From contig NZ_PVTP01000004.1 of assembly GCF_003003285.1 (NCBI RefSeq), forward strand, positions 1 through 64,000: a DNA stretch of 64,000 nt. The letters run 5' to 3'. Below the pieces are notes generated by a model. It was given only the letters and a program-made list of their open reading frames with translations. It ran no database searches and had not been told where the DNA came from. Numbering within the stretch: position 1 is the stretch's first letter; each line of letters begins with the position of its first letter. The DNA comes from Yoonia maritima. Its GTDB lineage: Bacteria > Pseudomonadota > Alphaproteobacteria > Rhodobacterales > Rhodobacteraceae. This document shows positions 36,685-46,466 of the stretch, piece after piece. The position numbers were made by a program, and so were the translations under genes.

Positions 36685-38001
36685 TCATCGCAGGATGGGG
36701 ACTTTGATGTCAGATTTTCCAGCGCTGTCCAGTGCTGGCGGTTTGGGGCCGCCGGTCGCCCAATCAAGTAGCTCGACGGTGTGAACAATGGGCACATCTG
36801 TTCCACTACCAATTTGCATCATGCACCCTATGTTCCCAGCTGCAATGATATCGGGCAAAAGCGCCTCAAGCGTGTCGACTTTACGCGTCTTAAGCTGGCC
36901 GGAGATTTCAGGCTGCATAAGGTTATATGTTCCCGCCGATCCGCAGCACAGATGGCTGTCGGCAGGTTCGAGGACCGTGTATCCGGCCTTTTTCAACAGC
37001 TCTTTGGGGTAGGTTTTGATCTGCTGGCCATGCTGCAATGAACAAGCCGCGTGATAGGCGACCTTGGTTTCTTTGCTGGTACCCATCGGCAGATCAAGCT
37101 TCATCAACACTTCGGAAACATCCATCGCGATGGCACTGACGCGCGCGGCATCTTCGGCCAGTGGATCGTTGCGGAACATATGCCCGTAATCTTTGACGGT
37201 GGTCCCGCAGCCCGATGTATTGATGACAATCGCATCCAGCCCTCTGTCCATTTCGCGCACCCATGCCCGAATGTTTTTGGCCGCCGCTGCATGGCTTTCG
37301 TTTTCTTTGCCCATGTGGTGGGTCAGCGCACCGCAACAGCTTGCACCTTCGGCAACAACCACCTCTGCGCCCAACCGCGTTAGCAATCGAATGGTTGCGT
37401 CGTTGATGTCCGTGTTCAGCGCCTTTTGCGCACAGCCTGTCATCAGCGCGACACGCATCTTTTTCCCCTGCGCTGGAAATGTCTGCGGATCATCATTGCG
37501 GCTTACTGGCGGGATCATTTTTGGGGCCATCGCGATCATGGCACGTAGGCGTGGATCAGGTAGGAACCGCACAAACGGACGCATAATTTTCGCGCCCAGT
37601 AAGGCCAGCCGGAACCGGTTAGGGTAGGGAAGCACCTGTGCCAACACCCAGCGTAGCGCACGATCCGACCAAGGGCGGTCGTAGTTTTCTTCGATATATG
37701 CGCGGGCATGATCGACAAGATGCATGTAGTGCACGCCCGACGGACAGGTCGTCATACAGGCAAGGCAAGACAAACAGCGGTCGATGTGTTTGACCGTTTT
37801 CTTATCCGGCTTGCGATTATTCTCAAGCATGTCCTTGATCAGATAAATCCGACCACGGGGGCTATCTAATTCATCGCCAAGCACTTGATAGGTTGGACAG
37901 GTGGCTGTGCAAAAGCCGCAGTGCACACAGGCCCGAAGGATTTCATTCGCGCGCGCAGTACCAGGATCGGTTAGCTGTTCTGGTGTGAAATGGGTTTGCA
38001 T
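36685..38001 (-). CDS. glcF: Glycolate oxidase iron-sulfur subunit
   Basis: A 438-residue GlcF. It has two 4Fe-4S clusters: C25, C28, C31, C35 (CVHCGFCTATC) and C76, C79, C82, C86 (CLSCLACMTTC). The C-terminal half carries two CCG domains (CCGAL and CCGSAGTYN). It passes electrons from the flavin subunits GlcD and GlcE to the quinone pool. Its start overlaps the glcE stop by one base (TAATG), so it is coupled within the glcDEF operon. Confidence 0.96.
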   Translation of the reverse strand: MQTHFTPEQLTDPGTARANEILRACVHCGFCTATCPTYQVLGDELDSPRGRIYLIKDMLENNRKPDKKTVKHIDRCLSCLACMTTCPSGVHYMHLVDHARAYIEENYDRPWSDRALRWVLAQVLPYPNRFRLALLGAKIMRPFVRFLPDPRLRAMIAMAPKMIPPVSRNDDPQTFPAQGKKMRVALMTGCAQKALNTDINDATIRLLTRLGAEVVVAEGASCCGALTHHMGKENESHAAAAKNIRAWVREMDRGLDAIVINTSGCGTTVKDYGHMFRNDPLAEDAARVSAIAMDVSEVLMKLDLPMGTSKETKVAYHAACSLQHGQQIKTYPKELLKKAGYTVLEPADSHLCCGSAGTYNLMQPEISGQLKTRKVDTLEALLPDIIAAGNIGCMMQIGSGTDVPIVHTVELLDWATGGPKPPALDSAGKSDIKVPILR

Positions 38002-39080
38002 TAGGCCATTAACCCCCGGTTCAAAATGTTGCGTGGGTCAAACTTCTTGCGCAGTCCTGTGCTGATCGCTGCGAGCGGTGCGGGTTCTGGCTGGAATGTT
38101 GGTACATCGGCAACGCCACGGATCAAAGTCGCGTGGCCTTTTAAGTCGCCCAGTTTCGCGCGCAGGTCGCCACCATTGGTTAGTGCCCAAATCAATCCGC
38201 CGCCCCAGTCGTACTGAACCGCCTTTGCGCCCATCTGGGCTACAAGCGCAGGTGCATCAGACGGCTTGACGCTGATCTGCCAGACGTTTCCGGGTTGGTC
38301 TGCAAAGGCGCTTACATCACGAATTGCCGCCCAGTCTGTATCTTCCTCCGACGGCGTTCCAAACGGGGCAAGTACCTGCACCAGCTCTTTCGCCCGATAT
38401 GCAACGGAATCGACGAACCCTTCGAGCCTGAAGCGCGTTTTGCCAGCGGATGGATCGTGCGCCGCACCTGTTACTTCATACGGGGATGAAAGTGCTGCGG
38501 ACATGGCATGCACGGCCTGCGCATCGTCCAACCCAGTCAGCACCAGCGTCGTTTGGCTGGCTACGTTTGGTAAGACCTTGAATGAGACTTCGGTCAACAC
38601 ACCTAATGTGCCGTAGGACCCCGCCAACAGCTTGACCAAATCATAGCCAGTGACATTCTTCATCACACGGCCACCGTTTTTGATGATGTTCCCTGATCCA
38701 TCAATAAAGCGCACGCCTAGCAAGAAATCACGACAGGCCCCAACCGAGATACGGCGCGGGCCTGATACATTGGCAGCGACAACACCACCGATTGTAGGTT
38801 CCCCAGCCGTGCCAAGCAGCGCACGGTGATCCATCGGTTCAAACGCAAGACGCTGGTTTTCGGCGGCAAGTGTTGCGTTGATTTCAGATAGAGGCGTTCC
38901 GGCTTTTGCGACAATCGTAAGCGCACCGGGTTCGTATAGGGTGATGCCGGACATAGCACTCATATCCAGAACGTCGCCTGTGGCATGACCATAGCTGCGA
39001 GTGCCGCCACCTTGGATACGCAGCGGGCCATTGGCGTCCGTGATCAATTGGGCGAGGTCTTGTTCGCTGTTAGGCTTCAT
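38001..39080 (-). CDS. glcE: Glycolate oxidase FAD-binding subunit
   Basis: A 359-residue FAD_binding_4 protein. The FAD motifs are LRIQGGGTRSYG near the start, TIGGVVAANVSGP and NGGRVMKNVTGYDLVKLL in the middle. GlcE works with GlcD and GlcF to oxidise glycolate to glyoxylate. The ATG at 39080 (MKPNSEQDLAQL) follows the glcD stop (39101) by 20 bases. The longer open frame upstream lies inside glcD and does not resemble GlcE. Confidence 0.95.
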   Translation of the reverse strand: MKPNSEQDLAQLITDANGPLRIQGGGTRSYGHATGDVLDMSAMSGITLYEPGALTIVAKAGTPLSEINATLAAENQRLAFEPMDHRALLGTAGEPTIGGVVAANVSGPRRISVGACRDFLLGVRFIDGSGNIIKNGGRVMKNVTGYDLVKLLAGSYGTLGVLTEVSFKVLPNVASQTTLVLTGLDDAQAVHAMSAALSSPYEVTGAAHDPSAGKTRFRLEGFVDSVAYRAKELVQVLAPFGTPSEEDTDWAAIRDVSAFADQPGNVWQISVKPSDAPALVAQMGAKAVQYDWGGGLIWALTNGGDLRAKLGDLKGHATLIRGVADVPTFQPEPAPLAAISTGLRKKFDPRNILNRGLMA

Positions 39081-39100
39081 TTCTAGGTCTTTCGAATTTT

Positions 39101-40534
39101 TTAGGCAGCGCGCCGGGCTTCGGAGCTGGCAAGCGGAAAGACTTTGGCGGCATTCAGCAACCATGCCGGATCAAACACGTCTTTGATCGCCATTTGTGCC
39201 TCTAGATCGGCGGGATCATATTGCACCGTCATCAAGTCACGCTTTTCGATACCCACGCCATGTTCGCCCGTCAGACAGCCGCCGACCTCGACACATAGTC
39301 TAAGGATATCGGCACCAAAGGCCTCGCAGAGTTCTAGATCGCCGGGCTTGTTTGCATCGAACAGGATCAGCGGATGCATGTTGCCGTCTCCCGCGTGGAA
39401 CACATTGCCGACACCCAGCCCGTATTCAGCGGACATCTCGCCAATGCGGCGCAGCACATAGGGCAGTTGTGACACGGGGATGGTGCCGTCCAAACACATG
39501 TAGTCGTTGATCTGGCCCATCGCGCCGAACGCGGACTTGCGGCCAAGCCAAATGCGGGCTGCCTCGTCCGAGGACTTTGCTTCGCGCAATTCGACCGGGT
39601 TATGTTTTGCCGCGATCTCCATGATCAGGGCCAGTTGCGCGTCAATCTCTGCGTCTGATCCTTCGACCTCGACGATCAGCAATGCTTCGCACATGGGATA
39701 GCCTGCCTTGGCGAACGCTTCGGTTGCTTCGATACAAGGACGGTCCATGAATTCGATTGCGACGGGCAGAACACCGGCTTTGATAATGTCGGTAACGACC
39801 TGACCCGCGACTTCGTTGCTGTCGTATCCCATCAGAACTGGGCGTGCGCCTTCGGGCTTGGGCAGGATGCGCAGGGTTGCTTCGGTCACGACGCCAAGCT
39901 GGCCTTCGGAGCCGCAGATCACCCCCAGCAGGTCCAACCCGCCTGCATCCAGATGCGCGCCACCGATTTCGACAATCGTACCGTCCATCATGACCATGGT
40001 GACGCCCAGCAGGTTGTTGGTCGTCACCCCGTATTTCAAACAATGCGCACCGCCAGAATTCATCGCGATGTTACCCGCAATAGCACAGGCGAGCTGGCTT
40101 GACGGGTCGGGCGCGTAGAAAAAGCCATTGGTTTCGACCGCGCCAGTAACCGACAGATTGGTGCGACCTGTTTGGACCTTGATATAGCGATCCGGATAGT
40201 TGGTTTCGATCACAGCGCTCATCTTGGCCACGCCAAGGATCACTGAATCGGCGGTGGGCAGCGCCCCGCCAGCCAGCGATGTGCCGGACCCGCGCGGGAC
40301 CACAGGCACGCCCATCTCGTGGCAGATTTTCAAGACTGCGGCGACTTCTTCGGTGTTGGATGGCAGCACAGCACAGAGCGGCGGACAGCGATATGCGGTC
40401 AGGGCGTCGCATTCATACGCGCGGGTCTCGGCCTCGTCAGAAATTACCGCATTATCGTGTAAAACGGCCCGTAAGCGGCTGACAATCTGGTCTTTTCGGG
40501 ACAGGACGCTGGCGTTTGGTGCTGGCATTTCCAT
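39101..40534 (-). CDS. glcD: Glycolate oxidase subunit, FAD-linked
   Basis: A 477-residue FAD-linked oxidase. The FAD-binding segment VPRGSGTSLAGGALPTADSV (near residues 75-95), MNSGGAHCLKYGVTTNN and the C-terminal GEHGVGIEKRDLM are conserved. It is the catalytic flavoprotein of glycolate oxidation, important where photorespiratory or phytoplankton-derived glycolate is available. It is the first gene of the operon, with a GGAGG site before the ATG at 40534 and a palindromic operator 15 bases further upstream. Confidence 0.96.
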   Translation of the reverse strand: MEMPAPNASVLSRKDQIVSRLRAVLHDNAVISDEAETRAYECDALTAYRCPPLCAVLPSNTEEVAAVLKICHEMGVPVVPRGSGTSLAGGALPTADSVILGVAKMSAVIETNYPDRYIKVQTGRTNLSVTGAVETNGFFYAPDPSSQLACAIAGNIAMNSGGAHCLKYGVTTNNLLGVTMVMMDGTIVEIGGAHLDAGGLDLLGVICGSEGQLGVVTEATLRILPKPEGARPVLMGYDSNEVAGQVVTDIIKAGVLPVAIEFMDRPCIEATEAFAKAGYPMCEALLIVEVEGSDAEIDAQLALIMEIAAKHNPVELREAKSSDEAARIWLGRKSAFGAMGQINDYMCLDGTIPVSQLPYVLRRIGEMSAEYGLGVGNVFHAGDGNMHPLILFDANKPGDLELCEAFGADILRLCVEVGGCLTGEHGVGIEKRDLMTVQYDPADLEAQMAIKDVFDPAWLLNAAKVFPLASSEARRAA

Positions 40535-40548
40535 GGGTGGCCTCCATC

Positions 40549-40571
40549 ATTGGTAAAAATATATTACCAAT
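40549..40571. promoter_or_regulatory. Palindromic operator upstream of glcD
   Basis: Inverted repeat ATTGGTAA-N7-TTACCAAT, 8-bp perfect arms, 15 bases before the glcD start and 46 bases before the divergent DUF599 gene. The TGGT/ACCA half-sites recall GntR-family (GlcC/LldR/PdhR) operators. A further half-site GTGGTAA lies at about 40587. Confidence 0.65.
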
Positions 40572-40616
40572 TTTTACGTATAGCAAGTGGTAAGCCGACT
40601 GGCTACATATTGAAAT

Positions 40617-41315
40617 ATGACACTGATTGAACACCTTAGCCTTTTGACCCTTTGGGACTGGTGCGCTGCGGCGCTAATTATTGTTGCGTGGTATGGGATT
40701 GGTTCGCTCATCGACCACTCAGGAAGTAAGCGACCATCCGTGACTGTGTTGATGTCGGAACATCGGCGGACTTGGATGAAGGTGTTTGTCGAACGATCCC
40801 CCCGCCTATTCGATAGCCAAATCCTAAGCAGCCTGCGGCAAAGCACATCGTTTTTTGCTTCTACCTGCCTATTGGCGATGGGTGGTGTTCTTGCGTTGAT
40901 CGGGAATACTGATCCGCTAAGCGGTGTGGCGCTTGAGGTGACGGATATGCCGGTCCCTGTTGTTGTCTGGCAGCTAAAGCTGGGCCTTGTCGTGCTGTTC
41001 CTTGCCAACGCGTTTTTGAAATTCGTCTGGGCGAACCGCGTGTTTGGATATTGTGCTGTGGTTATGGCCGCGGTCCCGAACGACCCCAAAGACCCGGTCG
41101 CATTTCCACGTGCCGCGCAGGCAGCTGAATTAAATATTCGTGCTGCTGTAAACTTTAACCGTGGGCTACGCGCGATGTATTTCTCGCTTGCCGCGTTAGC
41201 GTGGCTATTGGGTTCGGTTGCGTTGATCATCGCGACAGTCGTGGCCGTCTGGATCGTCTGGACACGAGAATTTGCATCGATTCCGCGCAGTATTCTGCTA
41301 AACGAGAAAATATGA
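40617..41315 (+). CDS. DUF599 membrane protein
   Basis: A 232-residue integral membrane protein with four or five hydrophobic helices (around residues 12-30, 78-98, 120-145, 185-215). The MSEHRRTWM and QILSSLRQSTSFFASTCLL motifs are those of the DUF599 family. Its function is unknown. It is coupled to the next gene by a 4-base ATGA overlap, which places a small secreted protein in the same unit. It is divergent from glcD, sharing its operator region. Confidence 0.85.
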   Translation: MTLIEHLSLLTLWDWCAAALIIVAWYGIGSLIDHSGSKRPSVTVLMSEHRRTWMKVFVERSPRLFDSQILSSLRQSTSFFASTCLLAMGGVLALIGNTDPLSGVALEVTDMPVPVVVWQLKLGLVVLFLANAFLKFVWANRVFGYCAVVMAAVPNDPKDPVAFPRAAQAAELNIRAAVNFNRGLRAMYFSLAALAWLLGSVALIIATVVAVWIVWTREFASIPRSILLNEKI

Positions 41316-41650
41316 AATATGCACTGATCCCCATTTTCGCTGCGACGACCGCTTTGGCAGATGCACCCAAAGTGCAGAACGTCACGGTAACTGGCGATAG
41401 GGTTGATGTGACCGTGCTGCATCCCGACACTGGCTGGGACCATTATGCGGATGGTTGGGAAGCCCTTGACGCGGATGGCAACCGATTAGGGTTTCGTGAA
41501 TTGTTTCATCCGCACGAAAACGAACAGCCCTTTACGCGATCACAATCCGGGATCGTCATTCCCGAAAGCGCGACATCCATATTCATCCGCGCGCGCTGCA
41601 ACGTTGATGGTTGGTCGGATGAGCTGTTCGAAGTTCCGCTTAGCGACTAA
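41312..41650 (+). CDS. Small secreted beta-sandwich-like protein
   Basis: A 112-residue protein with a short signal peptide (MKYALIPIFAATTALA). The mature part begins KVQNVTVTGDRVDVTVLHPDTGWDHYADGW, a pattern of alternating strands that resembles a small Ig-like fold; it ends SIFIRARCNVDGWSDELFEVPL. The specific family is not recognised, although the sequence is typical of small exported proteins in marine alphaproteobacteria. Its start overlaps the DUF599 stop and its stop overlaps the stop of the convergent gene. Confidence 0.75.
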   Translation: MKYALIPIFAATTALADAPKVQNVTVTGDRVDVTVLHPDTGWDHYADGWEALDADGNRLGFRELFHPHENEQPFTRSQSGIVIPESATSIFIRARCNVDGWSDELFEVPLSD

Positions 41651-43713
41651 CGCCGCCCCTCACGCAGCCATGCACCTATAATCAGCACTGATGCCAGTAG
41701 AAGCCATGCCCATGCGGGCAGTATTGGCGTGATTCTGATGTCTGCCGTTTGGTATGCGCCGCGCGGTGTGATCCCGATCCAGCCGCGTCCGTTCGCAGGG
41801 CGACCTGCGCGGACCGTACGTATGCTGATGTCTCCGTCCGATATCGGCATGATGCCACCACCTGTACCTTCAACAAGAGGCTCCAAGGTTTCGCCAGTCG
41901 CGATGGTCTGTTCAAACTCTCGGGGGGCAGCAGGGCCAAGCGCGATGACGGACGATTCAGTTCCGTCATCCAAGCGATACAGTCCGATCTCTGGACCGTT
42001 CCACTGTGTTTCATACCGTCCGGGTGATACTTCTTTAAGAGTGAGGACAGTTTCAGTCCCATCGGGATGGGTAACTGTCACGTCACCAGTTTCCTCGCTC
42101 AGTGTGCGGCGAATGATGCGCATTGTCTGACCGCTTGGTTCAGCCCAAAGCGCCTCTTCCTCAAGCTCGGGTTCTTTCATCATCCAGTGGGCAAGGCGAC
42201 GCAGGAGTTCCAGTTGCGGACCGCCACCTTCGAAACCGCGATCCCATAGCCAGCTATGATCCGAGGCAATCAGCGAAACGCGCCCTTCTCCGATGCGGTT
42301 CAGTGTCAGCAGCGGACGGTCGTCTAAGCCGGACATGACCGTCGTGGCCTCTGTTGGAACAAGAACGTCAACCAGCCGGAACCAGCGGCCCCAACCGGGA
42401 CCTTCGCCGTCCAGATTGGGTGAGAATTCTTCCAGCCCTTCGGTCACCGGATGGCGCTGTCCGATATCGGTGATCTGGGGCACGAACCCTTCTTCAAAGA
42501 CGCGTGCGGTCGGTGCACCGGGCAGGATTTGCCCGAGCGGAGACCGATAGATGCTTTCTGCTGCGCCGTATTCAGGCCCAGATGACACCAGCACTGCACC
42601 GCCTTGTTCAACATACTGACGGATGTTGTCGAAATAGCTGGCAGGCAAAATTCCGCGGCGGCGATAGCGGTCAAAGATGATTAGGTCAAAGTCGTGGATT
42701 TTGTCCAAGAACAGTTCACGCGTCGGAAATGCAATCAGTGATAGTTCGTTGACCGGTACGCCGTCTTGCTTTTCAGGGGGACGCAGAATGGTAAAGTGAA
42801 CGAGGTCGACGGTTTGGTCAGATTTCAACAGGTTCCGCCAAGTCCGTTCACCTGCATGCGGTTCACCTGACACAAGCAAAACACGCAAACGATCACGTAC
42901 ACCGTTGATTTGTACGACGGCAGTGTTGTTACGCGCGGTGAGTTCGCCTTCGGCCTCTGGGATCGAAAACTGCAGGACGTTCATGCCACCATGGGGCAGT
43001 TCAATTGGGATCTCGATGTCTTGGCCAATGGGGATCGGCAGGCTGATCGGCGTGTCACCGTCCACTGCAATTGATAGCACAACCGCATCAGTTGTCGGGG
43101 CAGCACCTTGGTCGTCTACTCGCAGGGTCAAGGTGACTTGTTCGCCCAGAATAGCAAAGGCGGGGGCGTGCGACACAACAAGCCGTCGATCCCAATCGTC
43201 CGGTTGGCCGGTTAGCATCAAATGCATCGGGGCGGGCAGGCGCGGTGCGCGTTCAATGTCGTGAAGCCGCCCGTCACTAAGTAGAATTACACCAGCGATC
43301 CGGCCTTGCGGTTCCTCTGACAGCGCCTCGGATGTTGCGGTCATAAGGGCGGTGCCGCTGTCTCCCTCTCCATCGGCTAAACGCACGATCCGCAGTTCAG
43401 TGTTTGGATGCCGGGCTAGCTCTGCTTCGACATTCGCAATTGCGGCTTCGTTCTGTTCGACCCGGTCAGCGATCTTTTGGCTGGCGCTTTCGTCGACAAC
43501 AAGCAAGACAATATCTGACAGTGGCGCGCGGTCTTCTTGTTGCAGCGACGGGCCTGCGATCGCGGCAAGCAAGGCAAAGCCCGCCGCTCCGCGCAGCCAA
43601 CTGCCGGGCAGGCGGCGCCAAAGCGCAAATGCAAAGGCGATCACAACCATTGCCGCCACGCCAAGAAGCATCGGCAAAGGGATCAGCGGATCAAAAATCA
43701 AAGTCTCGGTCAT
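41647..43713 (-). CDS. Membrane protein with amidotransferase-like fold (third partner of MoxR operon)
   Basis: A 688-residue protein. Two N-terminal hydrophobic helices (residues 15-60) are followed by a von Willebrand-like segment (DIVLLVVDESASQKIADR) and an Ig-like region. A class I glutamine amidotransferase-like domain comes next (RVLLVSGEPHAGERTWRNLL, QYVEQGGAVLVSSGPEYG), and a C-terminal helix anchors it to the membrane. The amidotransferase fold lacks an obvious catalytic cysteine in the expected place, so it may be a binding domain. It overlaps the DUF4159 gene by 4 bases and is the last gene of the operon. Confidence 0.8.
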   Translation of the reverse strand: MTETLIFDPLIPLPMLLGVAAMVVIAFAFALWRRLPGSWLRGAAGFALLAAIAGPSLQQEDRAPLSDIVLLVVDESASQKIADRVEQNEAAIANVEAELARHPNTELRIVRLADGEGDSGTALMTATSEALSEEPQGRIAGVILLSDGRLHDIERAPRLPAPMHLMLTGQPDDWDRRLVVSHAPAFAILGEQVTLTLRVDDQGAAPTTDAVVLSIAVDGDTPISLPIPIGQDIEIPIELPHGGMNVLQFSIPEAEGELTARNNTAVVQINGVRDRLRVLLVSGEPHAGERTWRNLLKSDQTVDLVHFTILRPPEKQDGVPVNELSLIAFPTRELFLDKIHDFDLIIFDRYRRRGILPASYFDNIRQYVEQGGAVLVSSGPEYGAAESIYRSPLGQILPGAPTARVFEEGFVPQITDIGQRHPVTEGLEEFSPNLDGEGPGWGRWFRLVDVLVPTEATTVMSGLDDRPLLTLNRIGEGRVSLIASDHSWLWDRGFEGGGPQLELLRRLAHWMMKEPELEEEALWAEPSGQTMRIIRRTLSEETGDVTVTHPDGTETVLTLKEVSPGRYETQWNGPEIGLYRLDDGTESSVIALGPAAPREFEQTIATGETLEPLVEGTGGGIMPISDGDISIRTVRAGRPANGRGWIGITPRGAYQTADIRITPILPAWAWLLLASVLIIGAWLREGRR

Positions 43714-46466
43714 TGTCCTAACCTATCCAGCAGGTCCGGTACATGGACTTGGTCTGATTTATAGTTACCAGTAAGCACGTGCATGATGACATTCACGCCA
43801 AAGCGCAGTGCGATCTCGCGTTGGCGTTCGCCCGCCATTCCGCGCCCGACGGGCAGCATGGGGGAACCATTCGCGTTTACCGCCCAAGCGGCAGCCCAAT
43901 TATTGCCCCCAATGATAACAGGTGTGACCCCATCATTAAGATTGCGAAATGGCATGCCTTCGATTTGGGTCGCGCCAATGGGGGCCGCTTCGACCCATAC
44001 GTCGCGGCTGGCATAGCGGCCGGAAAAATCCTGCAATAGATAGAAGGTACGCGTCAGCACATGGTCTGACGGCACAGGTTCAAGCGCGGGAATATCAAGT
44101 GATCGCGCAATGGCTTGCAGCTTGCGACCTTCGGGCGAGCCCGATCCAAATCGCGCGGTGTCAGCGTCACGCGTATCAAACATGATCATGCCACCTGCAC
44201 GTAGATAGCGGTTTAATTTGGCGTAGGCGTCATGTGACGGCAGCGGTTGATCTGCGGTAATCGGCCAATAAAGAAACGGAAAGAACGCGAGCTCATCGGT
44301 CTCTAAGTCGACGCCGATAGGCGCGGACGGCTCGATCGAGGTGCGGCGGAATAGGGTTTGCGATAGCCCCAATAGGCCCGCTTCGGCGATTTCGTCAGCT
44401 TGGGCATTGCCGGTTATCACATGGCCCAGCACGACTTGCGACGTGGCGCGAAGCGCGAAGGCGTCGTCAGTTTGTGCCTGTGCATCGGGCGCACTAAACA
44501 TCATGAGCGCAAGCAATGCAGCAACGTCAGCTCTTGGGCCGCGCAGACGCCCGCCGACGGCAAGCGATGCAATGACATCAATTAATAACAGCAAGATTGC
44601 AGCGCTAAGCAGCCAGCCCTTTAACGCGGTTTCACGCATTGTAGCCATACCTTCGACCGCGATGCGGGCAGGCCAGTTTGCAACGGATAAGAGGGTCTCG
44701 GACCCGATCACATTGACGGCGAGCTGCCGGTCGTTACCAGCGTAAAGACCGGGTTGAAGCAGCGGACCAGGTGCCGCAGTGGCAAGCATCTCACCGGCGA
44801 CACCGGGCAGCGCGCTGCCGTCTTCAAGCCTGCCGTATGCGTCCAGAACTTTGTTCGGCAACCATGTCGTTCCAGCAAGTTCTGTGGCGTCGGGTGTCGC
44901 GGGACGGGTTGAGACCGCCAATCGTTCAAGCATCTGCACAAAAAGCCCTGACAGCGGAAGCGAGGACCATTCCGCGTTGGCGGTGACGTGAACCAACACC
45001 ACTTGTCCTTCGCCTGTGATCTTGCGGGTGACCAGCGGCGTACCATCCGCAAGCTGTGCGATGACGCGATCTGCCAGTGTTGGATCGGGCTGCGCCATCA
45101 CTTGGCTGGTGACGTTGACGTCTTCGGGGATCGGAAGGCCAAAGAAAGGGCTGTCGTTTTCGAACGGAGCTAGTGTCTTGGGCTCGCCCCAGCTCATTGC
45201 GCCGCCGACAGTGCGGCCACCACTGCGTAAGCGAACGGGTAAAAGTGGGTCTTCTTGGTTGCGACCAAGATCACTTGCCGCCAGCCGTGGCCCTGCAAAA
45301 CGTAGCAGCATACCACCGTTTTCGACCCAATCGTGGACAGCGTCTGTTTCAGTTTCACTTAGCGTCGCAACGTCTGCCAAGACGACCACATCTGGATTGG
45401 CGAGCAAAATATCAGACAGGGTGCCATCAATAAGGTCGGCAGTCGGTTCTAAGGCCTCGCGCAGGTAGTAGAGCGGCGAAAGCAATTCCAGACCTTCGCG
45501 GCTGTCGCTTCCTGCGATCAAAGCAACCTCGCGACGCTTCAGCGCATCATCCGTCAGGCTGACTGCTCCGGCAGATCGGTTTCCAGTGATCTCAAACCGT
45601 GTGATCCGGTTGCGAAGCTCGGGCGGGAGAACCATGGCTGTTTCGGCATCTGCGTCACCTGCTTCAAATGCCAACGGAACGGTGGCAAGCTGTCGTTCAA
45701 CACCAGCAGGATCTAGGCCGACTGCAGTGATTTGTGTTTCATAGGCGGCCCCGACAGGCGTGCGGGTTGCTGATACAATGACTTGGCCATCTTCGAACCG
45801 CGCGGGGCGCACCCCAATTGTCAGCTGCGGCGTTTGGAAAACGGTTACAGAACCTGCAGCCTCAAGGGCTTCAAGCAATGTGTCGCGCCCTTCAAAATCA
45901 ACGCCATCAGACAGCCAGTAGGTTTCAAAGCTGCCTTGTTGTGCGCTGAAATAATCTGCTGCGTCCTGCGGTTGCCAAGGCTTTGGTTGCAGGTTTGGCA
46001 AGCGGTTTTGCCATTCGTTTGGGGCAGTAAATGGGAGCGTGTCACTCGGAAGGTCCGTCAAGGCAACAACGGCGACGCGGCGATCGGCAAGCGCTGCCTC
46101 GGTCAGTAGGGCGTTCACACGATCCATGCGGGCCTGCCAATTCGCTGCCCCCGCCCATGTACCATCCAATGCAATGACTAAATCGCCTTTGCCGTCGCGT
46201 GCGGCCTGCGGGTTCAGTACTGGTCCAGCAAAACCGACAATCACGGCAGCCACAGCCAATAGCCGGAGCAAAAGCAACCACCAAGGTGTGCGGTCGGACT
46301 GGCTATCCTCGTCCGCAAGTCCAAGCAGTAACGCCACGCCGGGAAAACGCCGCCGGATTGGCGCAGGTGGTACGGCACGTAGCAGTACCCATAGGATGGG
46401 CAGCGCCGCCAAAGCAACAAGAAGCCAAGGCGCGGTGAAACCTATCGGGCCAAGCGTCCACATCAT
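43710..46466 (-). CDS. BatA-N / DUF4159 membrane protein
   Basis: A 918-residue protein. The N-terminus is an aerotolerance-regulator (BatA) membrane anchor (WTLGPIGFTAPWLLVALAALPILWVLLRAV), with a second helix near residue 65. A long periplasmic region contains a VWA/amidotransferase-like stretch (DVVVLADVATLSETETDAVHDWV), another helix (WLLSAAILLLLIDVIASLAV) and the C-terminal DUF4159 domain (FLYWPITADQPLPSHDAYAKLNRYL). It starts with ATG at 46466 (or 46463), overlapping the DUF58 gene stop. The operon's role is probably cell-envelope integrity, as with Bat proteins. Confidence 0.85.
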   Translation of the reverse strand: MMWTLGPIGFTAPWLLVALAALPILWVLLRAVPPAPIRRRFPGVALLLGLADEDSQSDRTPWWLLLLRLLAVAAVIVGFAGPVLNPQAARDGKGDLVIALDGTWAGAANWQARMDRVNALLTEAALADRRVAVVALTDLPSDTLPFTAPNEWQNRLPNLQPKPWQPQDAADYFSAQQGSFETYWLSDGVDFEGRDTLLEALEAAGSVTVFQTPQLTIGVRPARFEDGQVIVSATRTPVGAAYETQITAVGLDPAGVERQLATVPLAFEAGDADAETAMVLPPELRNRITRFEITGNRSAGAVSLTDDALKRREVALIAGSDSREGLELLSPLYYLREALEPTADLIDGTLSDILLANPDVVVLADVATLSETETDAVHDWVENGGMLLRFAGPRLAASDLGRNQEDPLLPVRLRSGGRTVGGAMSWGEPKTLAPFENDSPFFGLPIPEDVNVTSQVMAQPDPTLADRVIAQLADGTPLVTRKITGEGQVVLVHVTANAEWSSLPLSGLFVQMLERLAVSTRPATPDATELAGTTWLPNKVLDAYGRLEDGSALPGVAGEMLATAAPGPLLQPGLYAGNDRQLAVNVIGSETLLSVANWPARIAVEGMATMRETALKGWLLSAAILLLLIDVIASLAVGGRLRGPRADVAALLALMMFSAPDAQAQTDDAFALRATSQVVLGHVITGNAQADEIAEAGLLGLSQTLFRRTSIEPSAPIGVDLETDELAFFPFLYWPITADQPLPSHDAYAKLNRYLRAGGMIMFDTRDADTARFGSGSPEGRKLQAIARSLDIPALEPVPSDHVLTRTFYLLQDFSGRYASRDVWVEAAPIGATQIEGMPFRNLNDGVTPVIIGGNNWAAAWAVNANGSPMLPVGRGMAGERQREIALRFGVNVIMHVLTGNYKSDQVHVPDLLDRLGQ

